Shown piece after piece: positions 48,578 through 55,485 of a stretch of DNA of 64,000 nt (position 1 is the first letter of the stretch; every line of letters starts with the position of its first letter). A program made the translations under genes and the position numbers. The DNA comes from Corallococcus sp. AS-1-6 (GTDB lineage Bacteria > Myxococcota > Myxococcia > Myxococcales > Myxococcaceae). The notes below the pieces were generated by a model. The model had not been told where the DNA came from, made no database searches, and saw only the letters and a program-made list of their open reading frames with translations. The stretch spans positions 1 through 64,000 of the forward strand of contig NZ_JAIQDE010000030.1 in assembly GCF_020037015.1 (NCBI RefSeq), in the 5' to 3' direction.

Positions 48578-48979
48578 GTGATGAAGCCGCCGTCATCCAC
48601 CGAGGAGTCCAAGCCGCTCACGCCCGTGGAGCTGGAGCTGATGCAGCTCGTGTGGAGGCTGGGGGAGGTGAGCGTGGCGGACGTGCTCGCGGCGCTGCCG
48701 CCGGAGCGCAAGCTGGCCTACACGTCGGTGTCCACGGTGCTGCGCATCCTGGAGCAGAAGGGCGTGGTGCGGAGCCGCAAGGAGGGGCGGGGGCACCTGT
48801 ACTCGGCGCGGCTGTCCCGCGAGGCCTACGAGGCCCAGAGCGTGCGCCACCTGGTGGCGACGGTGTTCGACGGGACGCCGTCATCGCTGGTGGCCCGGCT
48901 GGTGGAGGCGGTGCCGCTGTCCCCGGAGGAGGTGGAGCAGATCCGCAAGCTGCTGGGCCGCAAGGGAGGCCGGGGATGA
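48578..48979 (+). CDS. BlaI/MecI/CopY-family transcriptional repressor
   Basis: A 133-residue winged-helix repressor. LTPVELELMQLVWRLGEVSVADVLAAL and TSVSTVLRILEQKGVVRSRKEGRGHLYSA are the BlaI DNA-binding domain; the C-terminal part dimerises and in BlaI is cleaved on signal. The start is GTG 48578 or ATG 48581, after a GGGGAGG site. The end overlaps the next gene by ATGA, as in classic blaI–blaR pairs, and two operators precede it. No beta-lactamase gene lies nearby, so the target is probably its own operon and unknown distant genes. Confidence 0.93.
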   Translation: MMKPPSSTEESKPLTPVELELMQLVWRLGEVSVADVLAALPPERKLAYTSVSTVLRILEQKGVVRSRKEGRGHLYSARLSREAYEAQSVRHLVATVFDGTPSSLVARLVEAVPLSPEEVEQIRKLLGRKGGRG

Positions 48980-50559
48980 GCGTCGTCGCTCGGGAGGTGC
49001 TGGCCGCGTATCTCACGGCGGCGGTGCTGGTGGCGGTGGGCTTCGGGCTCGTGCGCGCGGCGCTGGCATGGGGGATGGAGCGGAGGCTGGACGCGCGGCA
49101 GACGCTGCGCGTGGGCCGGGTGACGCTGGGGCTGGCGGTGCTCCTGCCGTTCGTGGCGCTCGCGGCGCGGGAGTGGATGCCGTCGGCGCCGCTCTTCAAG
49201 TTCGAGCGTTCCCTGGCGGGCTTCGCCGCGCCGCTGACGCCTGTCGAAGCGCGTCCCGTGCTCGGCGCCGCGCCGCGGCCGCGGTCCTCGGGCCTGGGCC
49301 TTCCGGGGGCGATGGTCGGAGTGGGGCTGGTGGGCGTGGGGGCGCTGGCGTTCCTGGCGTGGGAGCTGCGGCGGTACGCGCGCTTGCGGTGGAAGCTCGC
49401 GACGCTGCCCGTGCTTCGCCGCGTGGGCCGGGTGCGCGTGGTGCTGGGGGACGGTGCGTTCTCCGTGTGGTTCCCCGGTGGCGGCGCGTGGGTGGTGGTT
49501 CCCGCCGAGGTGCTGGAGGACGCGGAGGCGCTCCGGCTCACGGTGCGGCACGAGCTGCAACACCACCGGCAGCGGGACACGGTGTTTGCCTATGCGCGGC
49601 TGGGGTTCGACAGCGCCTTCTTCTGGAATCCGTTCACCCGGGCGTTCTCGCGGTGGTTGGCGGAGCGTCAGGAGTTCGCCTGTGACGAGGCGCTCGTCGC
49701 CGTGAGGCACGTGTCCGCGGAGGCGTATGCGCGGTGCCTGTTGCAGGCGTCGCTGCGTGTCCCGGCGGCCCTCTCTCTTCCCGCCGGTGTCACCGGCATG
49801 TCCCACCCCACTGTCAGGAGGATCCACATGCTGTTCCAGCCTCGTCCCCGTAGCTCCGTGCGCACCCTGGGTCTGTCGTTGTCGCTGGCGTTGGTGCTCG
49901 CGCCGCTGGCGTTGTGGGCTCAGGGCGCGGCGCGGGGGCGCGCGGTGTCGCTGACGGAGGCCCGCGCGCTGGCGGAGGCGGGGCGGAAGGCGGGGGACCT
50001 GCCGGTGGTGGTGGACGCCGCCGTGGTCGAACAGCTCAACACGTTCGTCACCACGCCCAAGGGCCGCGACTTCATGCGCAAGGCGCTGGCGAACCTCCAG
50101 GCGCACCGGGAGGCGATGACGGGCACGCTGCGCTCGCGCTCCCTGCCGGAGGGGCTGCTCGCGGTGGCGATGGTGGAGTCCGCGGTGAGCAACCTGCCGG
50201 AGACGTCCCGCGAGCCGTCGATGGCGCCGGGGCCGAGGGGCGCGGGCGTGTGGATGTTCATCCCGGAGACGGCGCGTCGCTACGGCCTGAAGGTGGAGGC
50301 GGGGCGGGACGAGCGGCTGGACGTGGCGCGGGAGACGGAGGCCGCCGCGGCGCTCTTCCAGGCGCTGTATGAACGCTACGGCGACTGGCGGCTGGCGCTC
50401 GCGGCCTACAACCAGGGGGAGGGCGTGGTGGACCGCGTCCTCGCGGAGACCGGCGTGCGCGACGTGAGCGAGCTGGTGCGCACCGGCAAGCTCAACGGCT
50501 ACACCGCCACCGTGCAGGCCGGAGTGCTGCTGCTGCGCAACCCGCACCTGCTCGACTGA
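48976..50559 (+). CDS. M56 BlaR1-like membrane protease fused to lytic transglycosylase
   Basis: A 527-residue membrane protein. Three hydrophobic helices (about 6–28, 46–63, 112–130), a cytoplasmic M56 zinc-protease loop with HELQH (192–196) and a further acidic ligand region (ERQEFACDEAL, about 235), and a fourth helix (about 298–314) reproduce BlaR1/MecR1 topology. The part outside the membrane is not the penicillin-binding sensor but an MltD-type transglycosylase: catalytic Glu401 in MVESAVSN, then GAGVWMFIPETARRYGL, and AAYNQGEG near 476. So it may sense or cut peptidoglycan and signal by cleaving the adjacent repressor. Overlap by ATGA with that gene supports coupling. Note the cytoplasmic protease plus periplasmic enzyme arrangement is inferred from helix count. 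Confidence 0.85.
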   Translation: MSVVAREVLAAYLTAAVLVAVGFGLVRAALAWGMERRLDARQTLRVGRVTLGLAVLLPFVALAAREWMPSAPLFKFERSLAGFAAPLTPVEARPVLGAAPRPRSSGLGLPGAMVGVGLVGVGALAFLAWELRRYARLRWKLATLPVLRRVGRVRVVLGDGAFSVWFPGGGAWVVVPAEVLEDAEALRLTVRHELQHHRQRDTVFAYARLGFDSAFFWNPFTRAFSRWLAERQEFACDEALVAVRHVSAEAYARCLLQASLRVPAALSLPAGVTGMSHPTVRRIHMLFQPRPRSSVRTLGLSLSLALVLAPLALWAQGAARGRAVSLTEARALAEAGRKAGDLPVVVDAAVVEQLNTFVTTPKGRDFMRKALANLQAHREAMTGTLRSRSLPEGLLAVAMVESAVSNLPETSREPSMAPGPRGAGVWMFIPETARRYGLKVEAGRDERLDVARETEAAAALFQALYERYGDWRLALAAYNQGEGVVDRVLAETGVRDVSELVRTGKLNGYTATVQAGVLLLRNPHLLD

Positions 50560-50669
50560 GCGTTTGTCCACCGCCTGGGGGAATGTCCCCGCCGCGCCGG
50601 GGTTCGGATGCGCGCCACCCCGCTTTCGCGCGAGGATGGCGGCGCTCAGCGCCAGGGGTGGGAAACGCC

Positions 50670-51470
50670 ATGAAGATCGTCGCGCTCGTTCGTCCCGCGG
50701 GTGAGGTTCCAGAAGCCGCCCAGGTGCTCGCCGCCGCCGCGGGCATGGCCCCGGCGGAGGCCCGCATGCGGCTGGCCCCCGAGCCCCCCGCCCTGATTGC
50801 ACGCCTGGCTCCCGATGCGGCGGATGCCCTGGTGAAGGCCCTCCGGGACGCGGGGCTCGCGGCGCTCGCCATCGACGAGTCGGAGGTCGCGGAGCGCGTC
50901 ACGGCACGCACCGTCACGTTCGGCACGGCGCAGGCGACGTTCACGCCTCGCGCGGGCGCGCCGCTCACCATGGCCTGGGAGGACGTGACGGTCATCCTCC
51001 GGGGCGCGTCGTCCCTGCGCACGCAGAGCGAGCACACGGAGAAGAAGACGCAGGTGGCGCTGGGCACGGCCCTCATCACGGGCGGCCTGAAGATGACGAA
51101 GACGGCGGAGAAGAGCGTGCGCGGCTCGCAGGAGGAGACGTCGCAGGTCGTCTTCGTCTTCGACCGCGACGGCCGGGGCGCCGTGCTTCCCGAAATCGGG
51201 TTCGACTTCTCGTGCCTGGGCCCCGCGATGCAGCCGTCGCGCACCGCGAACATGGTGGCCCTGGCGCGCCTGGTGCGTGAGCGCGCCCCGGCCGCGTTCT
51301 ACGACGAGCGGCTCCTGCGGCTGGGCCGCCGGCCCCTGCCCTTCGTGCTGGGGGGAGCCGTGCAGGTGGTCAGCGGCGCCACGTCCCACTCCCGCATCAA
51401 CACCGCGCAGGGCCTGGACGTGCTCGCGGAGGCCATGCGCCTGGGCGTGGCCCGGGGCGACCTGCCCTGA
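50670..51470 (+). CDS. Hypothetical protein
   Basis: A 266-residue soluble protein without signal peptide or membrane helix. The N-terminal 75 residues have an alternating alpha/beta pattern (MKIVALVRPAG … ARLAPDAADALVKALRDAGLAALAI), like domains that sense or handle small ligands. The rest has no motif I recognise. The ATG at 50670 follows GGGGTGGG; the frame is open further upstream, but those codons look non-coding. Convergent with the Clp–RF2 fusion gene. Confidence 0.7.
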   Translation: MKIVALVRPAGEVPEAAQVLAAAAGMAPAEARMRLAPEPPALIARLAPDAADALVKALRDAGLAALAIDESEVAERVTARTVTFGTAQATFTPRAGAPLTMAWEDVTVILRGASSLRTQSEHTEKKTQVALGTALITGGLKMTKTAEKSVRGSQEETSQVVFVFDRDGRGAVLPEIGFDFSCLGPAMQPSRTANMVALARLVRERAPAAFYDERLLRLGRRPLPFVLGGAVQVVSGATSHSRINTAQGLDVLAEAMRLGVARGDLP

Positions 51471-51555
51471 GCGTGCATGCGCGGCTCCGGCCGCTCCAGT
51501 GCGCGGCACGGGCGGTCCGGGCGGCGGTCCTCGTCGGGGCGGAGGCCCCGGCCGC

Positions 51556-54378
51556 TCAGGGCAGCGGCGTGGAGCCCTCCGGGGGCGGGCGGGAGATCCA
51601 CGCGGCGATGAACACGTCCAGCTCACCGCGCATCACGTCCTTCACGCGGGGCGTCCCCGCGCCCGTGCGTGGATCCTCCACCCGCGCTCCTCGGCCCAGG
51701 AAGTAGCGGCGGGCCTCGTCGGTGCTGGCGCCCTGTCCGGCGACGACTCGCGCGGCGATGCCCTTGAGCTCGTCCAGCTCTCCCGCGCCAATGAGCGTGA
51801 GCACGCGGCCCGTGGCCTCGTCCTTCGCGGTGACCTCGTTGCGCACGCGCTGGAGGTACTCGCCCTCGCGGCTCTTCACCGGCCGGCCCTCCAGCACCAG
51901 CAGCTCCCGCTCCACCTCCTCCAGCGGTCCGCCCCGGTGCACGCGCACGTACGCGCGCTGGCGCTTCTCGTCCTCCAGGCGGCGGTGCAGCCCCGCCTCG
52001 CCCGCGAGGAACCCATACGCGCCCGGTCCGGCGATGCGCACCACCACGCGCGCGGGGGCGTCCGCCTCCGCGACGGCGGTGGCCTCGTAGCCCCGGCGCT
52101 GCGCCCAGCCCAGGTACATGGTGGCCAGCTCCTGCACCCACATGGCCTGCTGCTCCGACGTGTCGCTGGCGCAGATGTCCACCAGCGCCTCGTTGTCCAG
52201 CGGCGTGGCCCCGGCGGCCCGCAGCGCTTCCGCCATCTGGACCTCGCGCGCGACCTCCTCCACCTGCTTCGCCGCGGAGCCCAACTGCATCTCGTTCTTC
52301 GCCTCGCGCACCAGCCGGCGCCCGAAGTGGCACGCGGCCTCCAGGCGGTCCAGCTCTCCCAACTGCGCCTCCACCGTGCGGAAGGCGCGGAGGACCTCCG
52401 CCGCGCGCCGCGGGTCGTCCCAGAGGTTGGGCGCCTGCGTCTCCGCGAGCAGCGCGGCCCGGCGCGTCTCCAGCTCCGGCCGTCCCGTGGACTCGGCGAG
52501 CGCGCGGGCGCGGCCCACCAGCCGGTCCATTTCGATCAGCAGCGACTTGCGGTCCAACCGGCGCTTCACCGCCGCGGCCTTCGGCGTGGGCAGGAGCAAC
52601 TGCGCCGTCACCTCGCGGGGCGGCGGCACGGGCTCCGCGACCGCGACCACGCGGCCTCCGGGACGGGCCTCCACGCGCACGGGCGTGCCGGGCGGCAGGG
52701 GCCTGCGGGCGATCTCCACCGCGAGCGCCGCGGTGAGCGTCTTCTCGATTTCACGCTGCAGGTAGCGCGCGCCGAACTGCGGCGAGTAGCCGCGCTCCAC
52801 CAGCCGGTCCACGACCTCCGGTGTCACCTCCACGTCCAGGGCGCGGGCGCGGATGCCCTCGCGCTCCAGCACGCGGCCCACCTCGCGCTGGGCAATCTTG
52901 CGGATGTCCACGCGCGACAGCGGGCGGAAGTGGCAGATGGCGTCGAAGCGGTTGAGGAACTCCGGGCGGAAGGCCTCCGCGATGCGGCGGTCCACCTCCG
53001 ACACCTGCTCCTCGGCGCGCTTGTGCGCGGCGAAGCCCAGGCCCGCCTCGCGGTACACCTCCGAGCCCACGTTGGACGTGGCCACGATGAGCGTGTTGTT
53101 GCACGACACCGCCTCGCCCGCGCCGTTGACGAAGGTGCCCTCGTCGAAGAGCTGGAGGAAGCGGTCGTGCACGCTGCGCGCGGCCTTCTCGAACTCGTCC
53201 AGCAGCAGCACGGTGAACACCTTGCCGTCGAGCAGCGCGGACAGCTCACCGCGCCGCGTCTCCAGCGCGGGCGCCCACGATGCGCCGAAGGGGACGCTCT
53301 CGTCGCCGTCGTTGGGGTAGTCCGCCATGTTCAGGCGCACCAGTCTGTCGGCGGAGCCGAAGAGATACTCCGCCAGCAGCTTCGCCAGTTGGGTCTTGCC
53401 CACGCCCGTGGGGCCGGCGAAGAGGAACACGCCCAGCGGACGGCGCGGGTCGTTGAGCCCCGCCTTGAGCAGCGCCACCGAGCGCAGCACCGCGGCCACT
53501 GCGTCCGTCTGGCCGAGCAGCCGCTCCCCGAAGAAGCGCTCCGTCTCCTCCAGGTCCAGCGGCATCGCGTCGTCCACGACGAAGCGGGGCAGGCGCGTGG
53601 CGGCGCAGAAGCGGGTGAGCACGTCCTCCGGGCCCACGTGGTCGCGCGCCACGCCCGCGGCCTCCGCCGCCGTCTCCTTGAGCAGCTCGATCGCCTTGCG
53701 CGGCATGTGCTGCGCCAGGAGGAACTTCGCGGACAGCCGCAGCGCCAGGTCGCACGCGGCCGGGTCGATGGGCAGCCGCAGCTCGCGCTCCAGCTCCTCC
53801 GCCACGCGGCCGACGATCCAGCGCGCCTTCTCCAGCGACGGCTCGTTCAAAGGCAGCAGGTGCAGCCGCTCCGCCAGGGCCTCGTCGGCGCGCAGCAGCT
53901 CCTGCACGCGCTTGGGCTCGGTCTCGAAGATGAAGCGCAGCCCGCCGGTGCGCAGCGCGCGCACGGCCACGGGGGCCAGGGGGCCGCCGAGGGCCACCGG
54001 CAGGTCGCGGATGTAGACGATGGGGCAGGGGTGGCGGCCCAGGTGGGTGAGCAGCTCCTCGAAGGACTCGGCGGCCTGGCGCTGGGTGCTGCGCGCCAGG
54101 ATGTTCGCGACGGACACCTCCACGAGCCGCGCCTGGGCCAGGTCGCCGTCCACGCGCCCCTCGGCGATGCGGCGGGCCACCTCCTGCACGAGCGCGCTCT
54201 TGCCCACGCCGGGTTCGCCCGCCAGCAGCGGGTGCTTGCCTCCGCGCGCCAGCAGCCCCAGCACCTCCGTCACGGCGGTGTCCACGCCGTGGGCGGCCGG
54301 CAGCTTGCCCTCGCGCGCCATCGCGGTGAGGTCGCGGTCGATGAGCCGCTCCTGGTCTTCGTTCTTCCTCGTCGCCAT
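51556..54378 (-). CDS. ClpB-like double AAA+ protein fused to release-factor-2-like domain
   Basis: A 940-residue fusion. Residues 1–250 form a ClpB/ClpA-type NBD1 (DRDLTAMAREGKLPAAHG; Walker A GEPGVGKSA about 54); where Walker B should be it reads VYIRDLP, so hydrolysis there is doubtful. NBD2 (about 290–560) is intact: GPTGVGKTQLAKLLAEYLFG split by its Walker A, VLLLDEFEKA, and the D2-small domain. From about 600 the sequence follows RF2: the APNLWDDPRRA helix region, ALVDICASDTSEQQ with MYLGWAQRRGYE, GAYGFLAGEAGLHRR, and the C-terminal end RTGAGTPRVKDVMRGELDVFI. The RF2 tripeptide SPF and the catalytic GGQ are missing. The Clp N-domain is absent. Likely bound to ribosomes or stalled complexes; function unknown. 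Confidence 0.9.
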   Translation of the reverse strand: MATRKNEDQERLIDRDLTAMAREGKLPAAHGVDTAVTEVLGLLARGGKHPLLAGEPGVGKSALVQEVARRIAEGRVDGDLAQARLVEVSVANILARSTQRQAAESFEELLTHLGRHPCPIVYIRDLPVALGGPLAPVAVRALRTGGLRFIFETEPKRVQELLRADEALAERLHLLPLNEPSLEKARWIVGRVAEELERELRLPIDPAACDLALRLSAKFLLAQHMPRKAIELLKETAAEAAGVARDHVGPEDVLTRFCAATRLPRFVVDDAMPLDLEETERFFGERLLGQTDAVAAVLRSVALLKAGLNDPRRPLGVFLFAGPTGVGKTQLAKLLAEYLFGSADRLVRLNMADYPNDGDESVPFGASWAPALETRRGELSALLDGKVFTVLLLDEFEKAARSVHDRFLQLFDEGTFVNGAGEAVSCNNTLIVATSNVGSEVYREAGLGFAAHKRAEEQVSEVDRRIAEAFRPEFLNRFDAICHFRPLSRVDIRKIAQREVGRVLEREGIRARALDVEVTPEVVDRLVERGYSPQFGARYLQREIEKTLTAALAVEIARRPLPPGTPVRVEARPGGRVVAVAEPVPPPREVTAQLLLPTPKAAAVKRRLDRKSLLIEMDRLVGRARALAESTGRPELETRRAALLAETQAPNLWDDPRRAAEVLRAFRTVEAQLGELDRLEAACHFGRRLVREAKNEMQLGSAAKQVEEVAREVQMAEALRAAGATPLDNEALVDICASDTSEQQAMWVQELATMYLGWAQRRGYEATAVAEADAPARVVVRIAGPGAYGFLAGEAGLHRRLEDEKRQRAYVRVHRGGPLEEVERELLVLEGRPVKSREGEYLQRVRNEVTAKDEATGRVLTLIGAGELDELKGIAARVVAGQGASTDEARRYFLGRGARVEDPRTGAGTPRVKDVMRGELDVFIAAWISRPPPEGSTPLP

Positions 54379-54430
54379 GGTGTGGTCCGGAACGCCCCCT
54401 CGACGTGCGGCACTCTAACCGGTGCGGCGC

Positions 54431-54478
54431 GGAAGCGAAGTCCCGGCCCATTCCGTGGGCCGGGGACCCTACGCTTCC
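54431..54478 (-). terminator. Extended hairpin downstream of the HNH gene
   Basis: An outer pair GGAAGCG (54431–54437)/CGCTTCC (54472–54478) encloses an inner stem GTCCCGGCCCA (54440–54450) with its complement at 54456–54467 (one bulge, 5-nt loop). The stop of the HNH gene overlaps the outer arm. It should reduce read-through from the HNH gene into the Clp–RF2 gene, which starts 90 bp on. Confidence 0.6.
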
Positions 54479-55011
54479 AGCTCCGTGTGCCAGTAGGCCA
54501 CGTCCCTCAGGAACTTGCGCCAGGACAGGGGCAGGCCCTTCTCCATGAGGAACGACACGACCAGCGCGTCCGGCAGCCGCTTCGGCTTCGCGGGCACGGT
54601 GCGCAGCGTCATGCGCGCCTGCGCCGGGGTGCGGTTGCCCTTCTTCTGGTTGCAGGGCACGCAGGCGATGACGATGTTGTCCCAGCTCGTGCGGCCGCCC
54701 TGCGCGCGCGGCAGCACGTGGTCGTACGTGGCCTCCGGGCGGGTCACCTTGCGGCCGCAGTACTGGCAGCGGCACTGGTCGCGCTGGTAGACGTTCTCCC
54801 GGCTGAAGCGCACGCCGCGCGGGCCCTTCCACAGGGCGCGCACGAAGCGGATGACGGACGGCATGCGCAGCTCCACCGTCACCGAGCGGATGACGCGGTC
54901 CTCGTACTCCTCGACGACCTCCACCTTGCCCTGGACGAGCAGCATGACGGCGCGTTGCCACGGGATGCGTGCGACAGGTTCGTAGGACTGGCTCAGCACC
55001 AGCGTTTCCAT
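54469..55011 (-). CDS. HNH endonuclease
   Basis: A 180-residue HNH-family nuclease. The N-terminal part METLVLSQSYEPVARIPWQRAV is typical for a group of small chromosomal HNH proteins. The beta-beta-alpha-metal site is seen as CQYCGRKVT, then YDHVLPRAQGG (catalytic His) and CVPCNQKKGNRTP, giving CxxC…CxxC zinc and H–N–H residues. The biological role of this group is not established. I choose the ATG at 55011; the frame extends to 55089 through a tRNA-like element, which makes a longer protein unlikely. The leader holds a GAAAGG site. Confidence 0.88.
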   Translation of the reverse strand: METLVLSQSYEPVARIPWQRAVMLLVQGKVEVVEEYEDRVIRSVTVELRMPSVIRFVRALWKGPRGVRFSRENVYQRDQCRCQYCGRKVTRPEATYDHVLPRAQGGRTSWDNIVIACVPCNQKKGNRTPAQARMTLRTVPAKPKRLPDALVVSFLMEKGLPLSWRKFLRDVAYWHTELEA

Positions 55012-55035
55012 GACACGGGGGCCTTTCGGGCGGGA

Positions 55036-55103
55036 CAGGCCGCCAGGGAGTCGAACCCTGCTCGTCCGGATTTGGAGTTCGGACTGCACCCGGTGCGCGG
55101 CCT
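55036..55103 (-). tRNA. tRNA-Trp-like element (anticodon CCA) with reduced D arm
   Basis: On the minus strand, 68 nt fold as a tRNA. The acceptor stem AGGCCGC/GCGGCCT pairs perfectly over 7 bp, the discriminator is G, the T arm CAGGG-TTCGACT-CCCTG is perfect, and the anticodon loop is CTCCAAA (anticodon CCA, Trp). The anticodon stem has an A·C mismatch in 5 (it can extend to 7 positions outward). Between acceptor and anticodon stems there are only 14 nt with GCA/TGC able to pair, in place of a normal D arm of about 16 nt with TA at 8–9. CCA is not encoded. A1–U72, G2–C71, G3–C70, G73 and the anticodon are Trp identity features. It ends 24 nt before the HNH start codon, so it may be a tRNA or a tRNA-like mRNA leader. 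Confidence 0.55.
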
Positions 55104-55153
55104 ATGGGTGGAGATGGGAAGCGGAAGGTGAGCGGGAGCCCGGACGTGAAGAA

Positions 55154-55183
55154 GGCCGGGTCCCCTGTGTCGGGGGCCCGGCC
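55154..55183 (-). terminator. GC hairpin after the small ORF
   Basis: Arms GGCCGGG (55154–55160) and CCCGGCC (55177–55183) are perfectly complementary, extended inward by CCCC/GGGG, with a short loop. On the minus strand it lies about 40 bp past the small ORF stop and about 50 bp before the tRNA-like element. No clear T-tract. Confidence 0.5.
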
Positions 55184-55222
55184 TCCAGGGGCATGCCGCG
55201 TCAGGGACGGGGCGTGACGCCT

Positions 55223-55381
55223 TCAGGAGCCGGGCGAGGCGAGGCGAAAGGACGCGAAGTCCCGCCAGCGGCACGTGGAAGGAGCGGTCACCGGGCTGGG
55301 ACGCGAGGCCGCGTCGATGCCGTGACCGGAAGGATTCAGGTGCTTGAGGTTCATCGGGGCCTGCTTCGTCGCCTGGCGCAT
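55223..55381 (-). CDS. Small ORF of 52 residues, function unknown
   Basis: This minus-strand ORF begins at an ATG 8 nt after AAAGGAG, the best Shine–Dalgarno match in the neighbourhood. The product is MRQATKQAPMNLKHLNPSGH followed by 32 residues rich in Ser, Pro, Arg and Ala with one Cys and one Trp. It has no signal peptide or membrane helix. It sits between two hairpins, so it may form its own short transcript. It could be a small regulatory protein or a peptide precursor; no family is recognised. It may also be a non-coding coincidence. Confidence 0.45.
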   Translation of the reverse strand: MRQATKQAPMNLKHLNPSGHGIDAASRPSPVTAPSTCRWRDFASFRLASPGS

Positions 55382-55457
55382 CGGGACCGCTCCTTTCGCT
55401 CCCAGCGACGGCGGCGAAAATGCAGTCCTGACAGGCAGCCGGGCGACGCAGGGCCTT

Positions 55458-55478
55458 CCGTGCGCCGCCAGCGCACGG
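55458..55478 (-). terminator. Terminator hairpin after the S9 peptidase gene
   Basis: An 8-bp perfect stem CCGTGCGC/GCGCACGG with a 5-nt loop begins 8 nt after the peptidase stop codon on the minus strand. It lacks a T-run, but its position fits a terminator. Confidence 0.55.
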
Positions 55479-55485
55479 GCTCCGC

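Larger units (their letters stand above)
55104..55485. other. Gap with hairpins and a small ORF
   Basis: The 382 bp between the tRNA-like element and the S9 peptidase gene hold two GC hairpins (55154–55183 and 55458–55478) and a minus-strand ORF of 52 codons with a very good ribosome binding site (55223–55381). No other feature was recognised; the longer plus-strand frame here has no support. Confidence 0.6.

Noticed and set aside
54469-55089. Longer HNH protein starting upstream of 55011
   Set aside because: The extra codons run through the tRNA-like element, and the family start METLVLSQSYEPV matches the ATG at 55011.
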